Source: Paenibacillus xylanexedens
Lineage (GTDB): Bacteria > Bacillota > Bacilli > Paenibacillales > Paenibacillaceae
DNA: 64,000 nt
Assembly: GCF_001908275.1 (NCBI RefSeq)
Contig: NZ_CP018620.1
Location: forward strand, 5,208,001 to 5,272,000
Reading direction: 5' to 3'
This document shows, one piece after another, positions 1 to 14,186 of the stretch; within the stretch, counting starts at the first letter, position 1; every line of letters starts with the position of its first letter. The notes beneath the pieces were generated by a model, which worked only from the letters and a program-made list of their open reading frames with translations, did no database searches and was not told the DNA's origin. The position numbers and the translations under genes were made by a program.

Positions 1-2
1 TA

Positions 3-710
3 TCGGAACAAGTTCTTCATATTCTGCGCAATGAACCGTTCAAGAACGCAGTTAACATGCCTGCTGTTGCACCAACCGTGATGAACAAATTGCAGCCGTA
101 TTTCAAACTGGGTGAAACGTTGGGTAGTTTTGCAGCACAGATTACACAAAATGCAGTGCAGGAGATTCGGATCGACTATGCTGGTGAACTTTCTGAAGTA
201 GATACTTCTCCTCTCACACGTTACATTGTGAAAGGGATTCTCGCCAGACATTTGGGTGGGGAAGCCAACATCGTTAACTCCATGCATCTGGCCAAAATCC
301 GTGATCTGAATGTGGTTGTAAGCCAAACCTCAACAACTAAAGGATTTACTAACCTGATTACCGTAACATTGGTTACAACTCAGGATGCTGAGGAACGTCG
401 TGTAGCAGGTACATTGCTTGCAGGTTATGGAGAGCGTATTGTTCGTCTGGATAAATTCCCGGTAGATATCGCACCGGAAAGTCATCAAATTTTGATCTCC
501 CACAACGATAAACCAGGTATTATCGGACGTGTAGGAACCCTGCTTGGACAAAACGATGTCAACATCGCATCCATGCAGGTTGGACGTAAAATTATTGGTG
601 GTGCAGCGATCATGATTCTGACCGTAGATAAAGCTGTTCCAAAAGATGTGCTTGTGCAGCTTGCTGCGCTGCCTGAAATCAATACTGCTGTTGAAATTGT
701 TCTGGAATAA
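3..710 (+). CDS. serA: D-3-phosphoglycerate dehydrogenase, C-terminal part
   Basis: The frame is open from the first bases of the window, so the N-terminal catalytic and NAD-binding domains lie outside. What remains is the end of the substrate domain, the allosteric-substrate-binding (ASB) domain (roughly the first half) and a C-terminal ACT domain with the typical start around HNDKPGIIGRVG. The enzyme oxidises 3-phosphoglycerate in the first step of serine synthesis; the ACT domain is the usual serine-feedback site. A rho-independent terminator followed the gene until an IS element inserted into it (see 740-756 and 2041-2054). Identification rests on the ASB-ACT order and family resemblance. 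Confidence 0.93.
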   Translation, partial: SEQVLHILRNEPFKNAVNMPAVAPTVMNKLQPYFKLGETLGSFAAQITQNAVQEIRIDYAGELSEVDTSPLTRYIVKGILARHLGGEANIVNSMHLAKIRDLNVVVSQTSTTKGFTNLITVTLVTTQDAEERRVAGTLLAGYGERIVRLDKFPVDIAPESHQILISHNDKPGIIGRVGTLLGQNDVNIASMQVGRKIIGGAAIMILTVDKAVPKDVLVQLAALPEINTAVEIVLE

Positions 711-739
711 TCAAATATATTTCTATATGTAAAAGGAAA

Positions 740-756
740 GACGGGACCCTAGTGGT
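740..756 (+). terminator. left half of serA terminator, split by IS
   Basis: GACGGGA-CC here is complementary to GGTTCCCGTC at 2038-2047, which is followed by TTTTTT. With the IS and one GGT copy removed, the two halves form a compact stem (GACGGGA/TCCCGTC plus CC/GG) with a five-base loop and a T-tract. The insertion lies at the loop edge, so the native serA terminator is now about 1.28 kb apart. Confidence 0.75.
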
Positions 757-841
757 TGGTATTATCCCCTCAAGGTAGACAGTGAAAAAAGAGATCATGT
801 TAAAATGAACTCAACACTGAAAACCGGAGGGGATTTTTGCT

Positions 842-1180
842 ATGCCAGCGAAAAAAGGCCAAACTTTTAATCAATATAGTGAAGAAACGAAGAAAGAGGC
901 TGTTCGTCTGCGATTGGAAGAAGGTTGGACATACAGTCGGATCATGGAGAAGTTTGGTATTAAGAGTGAGAGCCAGATTATTACTTGGGTACGGAAAAGC
1001 CAAAATGGAGAGAGTTTTGAGGATTATCGAGGACGTTGGACGAAGAAGCATTTTAGCAGTGCAGAAGAAGAAAATGCTTATCTGAAAGCGCAGGTAGAAT
1101 ATCTAAAAAAGCTCAATCCGAATTTGCACGGAGAGGGAAGCTGGATTTCGAAGCCCGGTGCCAGTCCGTTCGAGAAATAA
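842..1180 (+). CDS. IS3-family transposase OrfA (helix-turn-helix)
   Basis: A 112-residue protein with an N-terminal HTH (EEGWTYSRIMEKFGI region) and a leucine-rich tail (AEEENAYLKAQVEYLKKL), typical of OrfA, which binds the IS ends. The start at 842 follows GGAGGGG a few bases upstream. Near its end lies an A6G run at 1105-1111, in register for -1 slippage (codons AAA AAG). This leads into the OrfB frame without a stop, so the functional transposase is probably the OrfAB fusion 842-1992. Confidence 0.9.
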   Translation: MPAKKGQTFNQYSEETKKEAVRLRLEEGWTYSRIMEKFGIKSESQIITWVRKSQNGESFEDYRGRWTKKHFSSAEEENAYLKAQVEYLKKLNPNLHGEGSWISKPGASPFEK

Positions 1181-1194
1181 GTAAGTGGGCACCT

Positions 1195-1992
1195 GTGGTT
1201 TGGTTGTGTAAAATTGCTGAAATTTCTCGTGCAGGTTACTACAAATGGAAGAAGAATATCGTCCTCCGAGAGAAACGAGCAGATCGGGATGCGGATCTAA
1301 AAGCACATATTTTAGGCATTCACCGGCTTCGTCCTTATTTCGGCTACAAACGTATGCGAACCGCGTTAGGAAAGGAAGGCCTCGTGGTGAATCACAAAAA
1401 GGTACGCCGCTTAATGAGAGAACTCCAGATTCGTTCCGTGATTCGCAAGAAACGCCCATTTGCTGGCCGGAAACCGTCAGTTCTATTCCGTAATGTCTTA
1501 AATCGGGAATTCACGGCGGCAGCTCCTGTACAGAAACTCGTGACGGATATTACGTATGTCCGGATCGGGCATGATTTTGCTTATCTCTCGGTTGTGATGG
1601 ATCTATACAACAACGAGATTGTAGCTTGGGAACTCTCCGAGCGAAATGACTTAAAACTTGTGATGGAAACGGTAAAGAAACTGAAATGTGGACCGGCCTT
1701 ACTCCATTCCGACCAGGGGTTCCAGTATACAACACAGAGCTATGCCAAATTGCTTGAAGAGAAGAAGCTAACAGGAAGCCATTCTCGGCGTGGGAACTGC
1801 TATGACAATGCATGTATTGAGTCGTTCTTCTCCCACTTAAAGACAGAGAAGTTGTATTTGGAGAAGCCTCAGAATTTGGAACAAGCAAGGAACCAAATTA
1901 CAGAGTATATGTTGTTTTACAACAAGGACCGTTTCCAAAACAAACTCGGCGACCTCTCCCCAATTGAATTCCGAGAAAAAGTCGCCGCTTAA
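1195..1992 (+). CDS. IS3-family transposase OrfB (DDE integrase core)
   Basis: A retroviral-integrase-like (rve) catalytic domain. The acidic triad is visible as D in TDITYVR, D in HSDQGFQYT and E in NACIESFFSHLK. N-terminal HTH_21-like residues (HRLRPYFGYKRM) precede it. No convincing ribosome binding site precedes 1195. The frame is open back to the A6G slippery site at 1105-1111, so it is probably translated by -1 frameshifting from OrfA. It catalyses cutting and strand transfer at the IS ends. Confidence 0.92.
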   Translation: MVWLCKIAEISRAGYYKWKKNIVLREKRADRDADLKAHILGIHRLRPYFGYKRMRTALGKEGLVVNHKKVRRLMRELQIRSVIRKKRPFAGRKPSVLFRNVLNREFTAAAPVQKLVTDITYVRIGHDFAYLSVVMDLYNNEIVAWELSERNDLKLVMETVKKLKCGPALLHSDQGFQYTTQSYAKLLEEKKLTGSHSRRGNCYDNACIESFFSHLKTEKLYLEKPQNLEQARNQITEYMLFYNKDRFQNKLGDLSPIEFREKVAA

Positions 1993-2040
1993 TGGAGTTT
2001 CTCTTTTTTTATTGTCTACTTGACGGGGCTATGACCAGGT

Positions 2041-2054
2041 TCCCGTCTTTTTTC
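2041..2054 (+). terminator. right half of serA terminator, split by IS
   Basis: TCCCGTC followed by TTTTTT; complementary to 740-746. Together with the second GGT copy it completes the stem described at 740-756. Confidence 0.7.
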
Positions 2055-2112
2055 ATGTACTCGCTGAAATATCGGTGATGAAGTTTGCAAACAAAATATT
2101 TTTGGAATTGGA

Positions 2113-2133
2113 AAAGGGGTGCCCATCACCCCC
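2113..2133 (-). terminator. terminator of collagen-like gene
   Basis: On the minus strand GGGGTG, a short loop and CACCCC are followed by TTTTCC, about 60 bp after the stop codon of the collagen-like gene. Short stem, moderate strength. Confidence 0.55.
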
Positions 2134-2188
2134 ATATGAACTCCGCTTCTTTTGGTCAATGGAAATAGTCTAATACGAAATCGAACTA

Positions 2189-7216
<5,028 letters not shown>

Positions 7217-7336
7217 CTATCTTGCTTGCTTTTCAAGCTTATGTCACATAGGAAGGAAAATTATCTTGGACACTCTTTTTAGTCAAAAAAAGACCATTCT
7301 TGTTCCACGTTGAACAAGATTAAACGGTAGTCTTCA

Positions 7337-7367
7337 ACAAAAAAACACCCTCCATAAGAGGGTGTTT
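7337..7367 (-). terminator. terminator of resE
   Basis: Perfect 10-bp stem AAACACCCTC/GAGGGTGTTT with a 5-nt loop, followed on the minus strand by a T-run. It ends the res operon and insulates the collagen-like gene. Confidence 0.85.
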
Positions 7368-7392
7368 CCGCACTTTTTGTATGAAATTCAGG

Positions 7393-8877
7393 CTATTTCG
7401 ATGAATCCAAAGGAAATTGCAAAATAAACTCTGTTCCTTCGCCAAGCACACTATTGACGGTAATCATGCCTTGATGCGCATCAACAATATTTTTCACAAT
7501 CGCTAAACCAAGCCCCGTACCTGCACTTTCTCCCCGAACACGAGCCTTGTCAGCTTTGTAGAATCGTTCGAAAATAAATGGCAAGTCAGATGAAGGGATA
7601 CCTACACCCTGATCCTTCACAGAAACTCTGACAAATGGAGCACGAAGATAAGTGACCCGCTCTGCTGAGATCATTACATTTTTGCCAGTAGGTGTATGTC
7701 TGAACGCATTATCCAGCAAATTCGTAAATACTTGCTCAAGTCGATCCTCATCTGCCTGTTGAAGTTCAATTGTTGGCTGTTCGAACTCAAAGTGCAGTTG
7801 AATTCCCTGTTCTTTTGAACGCACCGAGAACTTCCGATATACACGTTCGAGTAGTTCTCCGAGGTCAACTTCCTTCATCACCATGTCCGTGTGTCCAGCT
7901 TCCATCCGCGCAAGATCAAGCAAGTCTTTAACCAGTCTGCCCATCCGTAGAGACTCATCATGAATGACTTGGATCAGTTCTTCGCTCTCTTCCGGTGAGG
8001 TTGCCATACCGTCCAAAAGGGCTTCACTGTAGCCTTGCATCATGGATAGCGGAGTTCGTATCTCATGAGATACGTTAGCCACGAAATCACGCCGCATTTT
8101 CTCCAGACGCACTTCTTCTGTTACATCTCTTAAAACAGCCACAGCCCCTCTGACAACACTGTCAGCGTACAACGGTGCCATCTGAACAGACCAGACACCT
8201 TGCTGTACGTGAACATTGGAGTTCTGGTCCCCGCCTTGCTCCATCACCATTCTGAACAAAGGAAGAAGGGGCTCAGGTACATCCCGCGAAGTCTTGTCAG
8301 ACTGCTCGGATTCTTGTCCTTCGTCCATTTTCGCCCAATCGAGATCATACCATGCCTGCATGATCTTCTCTCCAGGCGGATTCGTCAGAATAACTTTGCC
8401 TTCACCATCGAATGTAACAACAGCATCAGTCATGCTGCGAAGCACACTCGCCAAATGTTCCTTCTCATGGTTAAGGTTTCGAATATTATCTTCCAGTTGG
8501 GCAGCCATATGATTAAATGTGTTGGCAAGTTCACCAATCTCATCACTCGTTACCAGGGAGAGACGTGTTCCGTAGTTCCCTTTGCGAATCGCATTGGCTG
8601 CCTGAATCAATTGCTGCATAGGCTGCGTTATTTTGGTGAATAGAAACAATGCAAAAAACGTGGTTAAACTGAATCCGATAATACAGATATAGGTGAACAA
8701 CCGCTTAATATCTCTGGATTCGGATTCTGCAAAGTTCGTATCAATGTAGGGCAGCAAAAAGAGACCCAGCGCTATAAGTACACAACCCACAAGGCAGATA
8801 ATAGTGATCCATAACTTCCCGACCAGTGATCTCCAGAAACTAAAACTACTTCGGTACTTCCAGTTTATAACCCACAC
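7393..8877 (-). CDS. resE: sensor histidine kinase ResE
   Basis: Membrane kinase of the ResDE two-component system controlling respiration genes under oxygen limitation. Domains: TM1 ~21-43, a very short external loop (~17 residues), TM2 ~61-81, HAMP ~82-134, PAS-like ~140-255, HisKA with phospho-His in VSHEIRTPL (H271), and HATPase with N, G1 and G2 boxes (NLLDNAFRHT, DQGVGIP, GTGLGLAI). The only fitting start is GTG at 8877, overlapping the resD end by 32 bp, with a weak ribosome binding site (translational coupling likely). The large extracytoplasmic domain of B. subtilis ResE is absent. Confidence 0.9.
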   Translation of the reverse strand: MWVINWKYRSSFSFWRSLVGKLWITIICLVGCVLIALGLFLLPYIDTNFAESESRDIKRLFTYICIIGFSLTTFFALFLFTKITQPMQQLIQAANAIRKGNYGTRLSLVTSDEIGELANTFNHMAAQLEDNIRNLNHEKEHLASVLRSMTDAVVTFDGEGKVILTNPPGEKIMQAWYDLDWAKMDEGQESEQSDKTSRDVPEPLLPLFRMVMEQGGDQNSNVHVQQGVWSVQMAPLYADSVVRGAVAVLRDVTEEVRLEKMRRDFVANVSHEIRTPLSMMQGYSEALLDGMATSPEESEELIQVIHDESLRMGRLVKDLLDLARMEAGHTDMVMKEVDLGELLERVYRKFSVRSKEQGIQLHFEFEQPTIELQQADEDRLEQVFTNLLDNAFRHTPTGKNVMISAERVTYLRAPFVRVSVKDQGVGIPSSDLPFIFERFYKADKARVRGESAGTGLGLAIVKNIVDAHQGMITVNSVLGEGTEFILQFPLDSSK

Positions 8878-9562
8878 CCCACACCGTCGTAATCATGGCC
8901 GCCGATTCAGGCGATACCTTGTTAAGTTTCTCGCGAAGACGCTTCACGTGCGTATCCACGGTACGAAGATCGCCAAAGAATTCGTAATTCCATACATCTT
9001 TGAGCAATTCTTCTCTGGAGAAAACTTTGTCGGGAGATGTTGCCAGGTAGTGCAGCAATTCATATTCTTTTGGTGTAAGACTAATCTCTTCGCCACCAGC
9101 GGTTACCCGGTGGGCATCATGCTCAATAACCAGATGCGGGAACACGATGTTGTTACTCGAATTGCTCTCCTTGGAGAGATAAGCTGTCGCGGAAGCTCGA
9201 CGCAAAATCGCTTTGACACGATAAATCACTTCACGCGGGCTGAATGGTTTTACAACATAATCATCAGCGCCAACTTCGAAGCCTTGAACCCGGTTAATCT
9301 CTTCACCTTTTGCAGTGAGCATCAAAACCGGCGTTGATTTCACCTGACGAAGACGGGTACACACTTCAACTCCATCCATACCCGGCAACATCACATCAAG
9401 CAAAATCAGACCGTAGTCCCCTGCTGTTGCTTTACGCAGCGCAGTTTCCCCATCCTCAGCTTCATCGATTTCATAACCTTCTTTTTCAAGATACATTTTC
9501 AAAAGCCTGCGGATTCTCTCTTCGTCATCCACGACCAGTATTCGATTCTCATGTTCAGCCAT
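8846..9562 (-). CDS. resD: response regulator ResD
   Basis: OmpR/PhoB-class regulator of 238 residues. Receiver domain with acidic pair D12-D13, phosphoacceptor D56 (LILLDVMLPG), T83 and K105 (VVKPF); winged-helix DNA-binding domain ~130-235. Start chosen at ATG 9562 (MAEHENRIL) because AAAGGGG lies about 10 nt upstream and homologues begin here; a longer frame to 9655 has no family support. It lies downstream of resABC, and resE overlaps its end. It activates respiratory and cytochrome maturation genes. Confidence 0.93.
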   Translation of the reverse strand: MAEHENRILVVDDEERIRRLLKMYLEKEGYEIDEAEDGETALRKATAGDYGLILLDVMLPGMDGVEVCTRLRQVKSTPVLMLTAKGEEINRVQGFEVGADDYVVKPFSPREVIYRVKAILRRASATAYLSKESNSSNNIVFPHLVIEHDAHRVTAGGEEISLTPKEYELLHYLATSPDKVFSREELLKDVWNYEFFGDLRTVDTHVKRLREKLNKVSPESAAMITTVWGVGYKLEVPK

Positions 9563-9701
9563 GCCTCTCCAGCCCCTTTGCAATAACTCCTCATCACTTC
9601 TATTATGTTCGATCTGGCGAACAATATTTGAATACCCTTCAATAAAAAGGTACATTTGTGTTTCCCGCTTCTAAACTCAACCTTTGCAATACGAGTCTGT
9701 C

Positions 9702-10964
9702 CTAGTCAGCTCCAGCATAAGAATGTAATCCGGCAATGATCAGATTCACTCCAACCAGCGTAAACATAACCACCAGGAAGCCAAGAACTGCAAGCCATGC
9801 AGACTTCTGACCTTGCCAACCTCTGGATAAACGCAAATGCAGATACACACTATAATATAGCCATGTAATCAATGCCCACACCTCTTTGGGGTCCCAACCC
9901 CAAAAGCGACTCCAGGCAATCTGAGCCCAGATCATGGCAAAAATTAATGCTCCCAGCGTAAATATCGGAAAACCAATGGCAATCGCGCGATAACTTATCT
10001 CATCCAGATCATCAGCATCGATTCCATCCATCATTGGCTGTAACGCTTGTCCAAGTGGTCTGCGCACAAGAAGTCGTACAATTCCATACAGGATCAGACC
10101 TACAATAAGTGACCAAACCACCGTATTCAGCTTGCGCCCGGCATTTACCCCGTTCATCCAGGAAGGCGTCTCAAGTAAAGGTTTTTTCATGCCAAGAAAC
10201 GGTGTCATGCTCTCCACTTCGCTATTATATGGTGCAAAAATCGGAGGCATGCGATAAATCACTTTCTCTATTGTACTATTTTCCTGTACCTCTGTGTCAA
10301 TGCTGACCGTTTTCTGTACAAAAACCGCCTCGTAACCAGCTGTACGAAAGGCAAATACCGTTCCGATGAATCCGATGACTACAACGATCGTAACCAGAGT
10401 AAATTCAACCCATCCTCGTTGACGTCTTGAAGATTTGTCTTTACCACTGAAATCAACGGTACGGAGCAAATACATGAACCCTGCGGCAAAACCCACGGCG
10501 AAGAATGCTTCACCAAGCGCAGCCAACGTCACGTGAATTTTCAGCCAGATGGACTGAAGTGCAGGGATTAATGGTTGTACCTCCTGAGGAAATACCGCGG
10601 CGTACGCCATAATAATAATGGTAAGTGGTAAGGCAAACAAACCCAGTAATGACTTGCGGTATATGGCATATACAACAATAAATGCAACCATAATCATCAT
10701 GGACAGAAAAGACATGAACTCATACATGTTACTAACCGGGATATGACCTGCCCCAGCCCATCGGGTTACAAAAAATACGATATGTGCCGCCAAGGCGACA
10801 GTCGAAGCGATAAAAGCTCTTTTACCCCAGCGATTCATATGGTCCAGAGGATCACGATTACTCCATTTTTTGCCCATGACTGCGACAGCATATAACAAGA
10901 ATGCAGCACAATAGAGAAAGAAAGATACGATAAATGCGTCGCTGCTGAAATCCAATAAATTCAT
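9702..10964 (-). CDS. resC: cytochrome c biogenesis protein ResC (CcsA/CcsB family)
   Basis: 420-residue polytopic membrane protein with the haem-handling WWD-type motif WGWDPKEVWA at ~355-364 and conserved histidines in the last TM segments (GLHSYAG). With ResB it forms the system II haem exporter/ligase that attaches haem to apocytochromes c outside the membrane. The start ATG overlaps the resB stop by 4 bp (ATGA-type), indicating translational coupling. Confidence 0.93.
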   Translation of the reverse strand: MNLLDFSSDAFIVSFFLYCAAFLLYAVAVMGKKWSNRDPLDHMNRWGKRAFIASTVALAAHIVFFVTRWAGAGHIPVSNMYEFMSFLSMMIMVAFIVVYAIYRKSLLGLFALPLTIIIMAYAAVFPQEVQPLIPALQSIWLKIHVTLAALGEAFFAVGFAAGFMYLLRTVDFSGKDKSSRRQRGWVEFTLVTIVVVIGFIGTVFAFRTAGYEAVFVQKTVSIDTEVQENSTIEKVIYRMPPIFAPYNSEVESMTPFLGMKKPLLETPSWMNGVNAGRKLNTVVWSLIVGLILYGIVRLLVRRPLGQALQPMMDGIDADDLDEISYRAIAIGFPIFTLGALIFAMIWAQIAWSRFWGWDPKEVWALITWLYYSVYLHLRLSRGWQGQKSAWLAVLGFLVVMFTLVGVNLIIAGLHSYAGAD

Positions 10965-12634
10965 GCCTGGTTCCCCCCGTTATCCAACGACTTCTCTTCC
11001 ACTTCCAGATTCATCTGTTTCAAGACGGCCGCAACTTCACGCCTGAAGCCAAACCAGTTTTTGTTGGTATGTCCACCCAAGGTGAGCTGTTTATCATCAA
11101 AACGAATCCAGATGCGGCGATGATGCCAATAAAAACCCATGACCAGACCCAACATAACAATACCGGCTCCTACCCACACAAAAGGCATTGCCTTATCCAC
11201 TCTTATATTGAGATAACTTACGGACTGAATAATATCAACCTTGTCCATGCTGTCTACTTCCAGCTGTAAAGGAATCTCAGCTCCAATCAACTGTTGGTTA
11301 ATCGCATCTTGTTGAAACCGTTGTTTGTCAATCTGCTTTGCAAAGTACAGATATTGTATCCCCTCTTCGGGCAGATCCGGTCCCTTGATGAGAAAGAGAA
11401 AAGCAGGTGCATTAGGTGAAGGCGATTTTGATTTGGGCTGACCATTCTCATCCAATCCAAAGTCCATAAACTTTTCTTTTACCGTGAGCTTATAAGGACC
11501 AGCTTCAAATGTTCTTTGGGTATCTACCATATCAATCTTAATTGGCCCATATACTTCACCCGTCTTTGTATTGACCAGATCAGGCGTTACGGACCGAATG
11601 GTGGGTGTTAGATCATAATCAAACTGATATGCTTTCAGACCGTTATAATTCAATGGATGATTCACGCGTACATCATGTCTGGCCACCTCAGCTAACTGAG
11701 GTTTCTTCGAAAGATCCGAACAGTCTGCTGTACATTCATACAAAACAACTTTTGTTTCGAACAGTTTCGGAACGGTTTTATTGAGGTTACGGAATTGCTC
11801 AGGTACTTCTTCCTCACTGTAGAATTCAACATTGAACTGTTCATTTTGCAGATACATCGATGTATTCGGGATCTTTTTGATCTCACCTTCAGGAAAAGCG
11901 ACGTGCTCGTCCAGATTCAGACCTGGAAGCCCTCGTGCGAGTACCGCCAGCAAAAATATAATGAGTCCAATATGGATGACATATGGGCCCCATCGACTGA
12001 ATCGCTGTTTCTCTGCGAGTAATGCATCCCCCTGGGTGTGCACGCGGTATCCTTTCTTTTTCAACGGCGTAACCGCTTTCTTAATCCAGTCTTCTGGTGC
12101 CTCTTCGATGGTACCTTGGTACACCAGACGCTGTCTTGTCAAAAATTGCGTATGTTTACGTATTCTCTGTTTATTCAGTGCTTTGTAGAGCGGTAGGACG
12201 CGATCCAGACTGCATATCACCAATGATGCCCCAATCAGCACCAGCAGTAGAATAAACCACCAGGATTCATATGTATGGGATAAACCCAACAGATAATAGA
12301 TATGACCCAACTGACCGTATGTTTCTTTGTAGTACACGGAGGGATCGATATTCAGAAATGTACTTTCTTGCGGATAGATCGTGCCAAGCATAGAACCTAC
12401 AAGCGTAAAAACAATCATATAGACGGCAATTTTAACGGAAGAAAAAAAGTTCCATATGCGGTCAATGATATTAGGATTACTACGCTGTGAACGGCGCGCC
12501 ATGCCATCATAACGCATTTCCAGCACTTCATCCGATTTAGCTTCAGACTCCAGCAGCGGTTTCCCACATGCTTCACATAGTACAGTGCCTACCGGATTCT
12601 GGTGTCCGCACTCACATTTGGTATTTTGGAACAC
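10961..12634 (-). CDS. resB: cytochrome c biogenesis protein ResB
   Basis: 557-residue Ccs1/ResB family protein, partner of ResC in system II cytochrome c maturation. An N-terminal zinc-ribbon-like segment with four cysteines (CECGHQ..LCEACGK) precedes four TM segments and a large extracytoplasmic domain between TM3 and TM4. GTG start at 12634 with AGGAGGT 6 nt upstream. The zinc-ribbon extension is unusual compared with the B. subtilis protein as I recall it. Confidence 0.92.
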   Translation of the reverse strand: MFQNTKCECGHQNPVGTVLCEACGKPLLESEAKSDEVLEMRYDGMARRSQRSNPNIIDRIWNFFSSVKIAVYMIVFTLVGSMLGTIYPQESTFLNIDPSVYYKETYGQLGHIYYLLGLSHTYESWWFILLLVLIGASLVICSLDRVLPLYKALNKQRIRKHTQFLTRQRLVYQGTIEEAPEDWIKKAVTPLKKKGYRVHTQGDALLAEKQRFSRWGPYVIHIGLIIFLLAVLARGLPGLNLDEHVAFPEGEIKKIPNTSMYLQNEQFNVEFYSEEEVPEQFRNLNKTVPKLFETKVVLYECTADCSDLSKKPQLAEVARHDVRVNHPLNYNGLKAYQFDYDLTPTIRSVTPDLVNTKTGEVYGPIKIDMVDTQRTFEAGPYKLTVKEKFMDFGLDENGQPKSKSPSPNAPAFLFLIKGPDLPEEGIQYLYFAKQIDKQRFQQDAINQQLIGAEIPLQLEVDSMDKVDIIQSVSYLNIRVDKAMPFVWVGAGIVMLGLVMGFYWHHRRIWIRFDDKQLTLGGHTNKNWFGFRREVAAVLKQMNLEVEEKSLDNGGNQA

Positions 12635-12648
12635 GAATAGACCTCCTG

Positions 12649-13176
12649 TCAGGGCTGCTTCGCCAGTTGCGAAATTTGAGCGTCAAGTGTGTCCAAATCA
12701 AGTTGCCCGATATGAATGGTAGAGATTTTGCCCGTGTCGGATACAAAAAATGTCGTTGGCATGGGAGAGATCCCAAAATCACGAACCGAGTTTTTGTCCC
12801 GGTCAAGCATGATTGGAAACGTAACGCCAACCTGCCGTACAAAATTATCCACGGTCATCTGGTCTTCTCCAACATTAATCCCGACAAATTGTACTCCCTG
12901 GTCCTTCCATTTGTCAGCTTGCGCCTGAAGTGCAGGCATTTCTTTAACACAAGGTTCACACCATGTGCCCCAGAAATTGATCACCATCGCTTTTCCTTTG
13001 TACTCATCAGACGTATGAACTTGACCATCCAGGCCCAGCAGTTCAAAAGAAGGAGATTTGTCCCCTTCCTTTGGCTTGCCATTCGAGCCGGATACCGATG
13101 TGGTAATCGCATATCCGCCCAACACCAGGATCAATAACAAAATGACGATTTGCACCGTTCTTCTTGATTTCCCCAT
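12649..13176 (-). CDS. resA: thiol-disulfide oxidoreductase ResA
   Basis: 175-residue membrane-anchored thioredoxin-fold protein. N-terminal TM anchor ~7-27, active site WCEPC (C73, C76). It reduces the haem-binding CXXCH cysteines of apocytochrome c before haem attachment. Start ATG 13176 with GGGGAG 6 nt upstream. First gene of resABCDE; rluB ends 135 bp upstream with no obvious terminator between, so read-through from rluB is possible. Confidence 0.94.
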   Translation of the reverse strand: MGKSRRTVQIVILLLILVLGGYAITTSVSGSNGKPKEGDKSPSFELLGLDGQVHTSDEYKGKAMVINFWGTWCEPCVKEMPALQAQADKWKDQGVQFVGINVGEDQMTVDNFVRQVGVTFPIMLDRDKNSVRDFGISPMPTTFFVSDTGKISTIHIGQLDLDTLDAQISQLAKQP

Positions 13177-13310
13177 GTGCTGCTCCCCTTTTATGTGACT
13201 GTAGCATTCGCATCTTATTGGTCTAAGACAACTGTGAACATCCTATGAACAATTATAGCGAATTTCGTCACAAAACTGCGGCGGTTTTATGAAAATTGTG
13301 TGTCCTCACA

Positions 13311-14060
13311 TTACCTTTTTTTCATTTTTTTGGCTGGTTCTGATTGTGCGAGGGTAATCAGGTTGTTGACTTCCTCTTTGGTCAGATTACGTGTCAGACC
13401 ACGTTTCAGGTTTTGTAGCAAAATACCACCAAACGAAATCCGTTTCAGACGGGTTACCGGATGGTTGATCGCCTCGAACATGCGTCTAACCTGACGGTTA
13501 CGTCCTTCATAGATCGTAATGGAAATGACCGACTCATTAGCGGCTGTATCCACATCTTTGTACTCTACCTCTGCAGGAGCAGTCATGCCGTCATCCAGCA
13601 TAATGCCTGTCTTTAATTTCTCCAGAGCTGTACCATGCGGCACACCTTTAACCGTTGCATGATACGTTTTGGGTACGTGATGCTTCGGATGCGTCAGCAA
13701 ATGTGCAAACTCTCCATCATTGGTAAGGATCAATAAGCCCTCTGTGTCATAATCCAGACGACCCACAGGATATACGCGTTCCTTGACACCTTTCAGGTAG
13801 TCGGATACAATTTTCCGACCTTCCGGGTCAGATGCACTTGTGATTACACCTTTTGGCTTGTTCAACATCAAGTACACTTTTTTCTCACTGCGGATCGGTT
13901 TTCCATTAACCGTAATCATATCCTCTTCGGGGTTCGCTTTTGTACCCAGTTCGGTTACGACCTCCCCGTTAACTTCTACTTTGCCGGACAGGATTAGTTC
14001 CTCGCTCTTGCGGCGGGATGCAATGCCTGCCTGTGCGATAATTTTTTGTAATCTTTCCAT
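13311..14060 (-). CDS. rluB: 23S rRNA pseudouridine synthase RluB/RsuA family
   Basis: N-terminal S4 RNA-binding domain (MERLQKIIAQAGIASRRKSEELI) and pseudouridine synthase domain with the catalytic Asp in GRLDYDTEG. In B. subtilis the equivalent gene (formerly ypuL) also precedes resA. Start placed at ATG 14060 rather than 14069 because GAGGTG is 10-11 nt from the former and only 2 nt from the latter. The C-terminus is Lys-rich. Confidence 0.92.
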   Translation of the reverse strand: MERLQKIIAQAGIASRRKSEELILSGKVEVNGEVVTELGTKANPEEDMITVNGKPIRSEKKVYLMLNKPKGVITSASDPEGRKIVSDYLKGVKERVYPVGRLDYDTEGLLILTNDGEFAHLLTHPKHHVPKTYHATVKGVPHGTALEKLKTGIMLDDGMTAPAEVEYKDVDTAANESVISITIYEGRNRQVRRMFEAINHPVTRLKRISFGGILLQNLKRGLTRNLTKEEVNNLITLAQSEPAKKMKKR

Positions 14061-14186
14061 GTTTGTCATGTCACCTCACACTAATGATACCCATCACGCA
14101 AGGAAATCACAAGGATAATCCAAGGATTTTGTAAACTGGCGACACGAATATGCATTTTAGGCTACCTTCCCTTTTGAGATTGACGC

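Larger units (their letters stand above)
757..2037 (+). mobile_element. IS3-family insertion sequence (1281 bp)
   Basis: Two overlapping-frame transposase ORFs are bounded by imperfect 25-bp inverted repeats. The left end is TGGTATTATCCCC..GTAGACA and the right end (reverse complement) is TGGTCATAGCCCC..GTAGACA, with 18 of 25 identical. A 3-bp direct repeat GGT (754-756 and 2038-2040) flanks the element, as expected for IS3-family target duplication. Intact ORFs, a frameshift signal and a recognisable duplication indicate a recent, possibly active copy. Confidence 0.92.

Noticed and set aside
1103..1459. 118-codon minus-strand frame inside the IS
   Set aside because: Antisense to the transposase; no support.
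9562..9655. N-terminal extension of ResD
   Set aside because: No family member has it and the good ribosome site lies at 9562.
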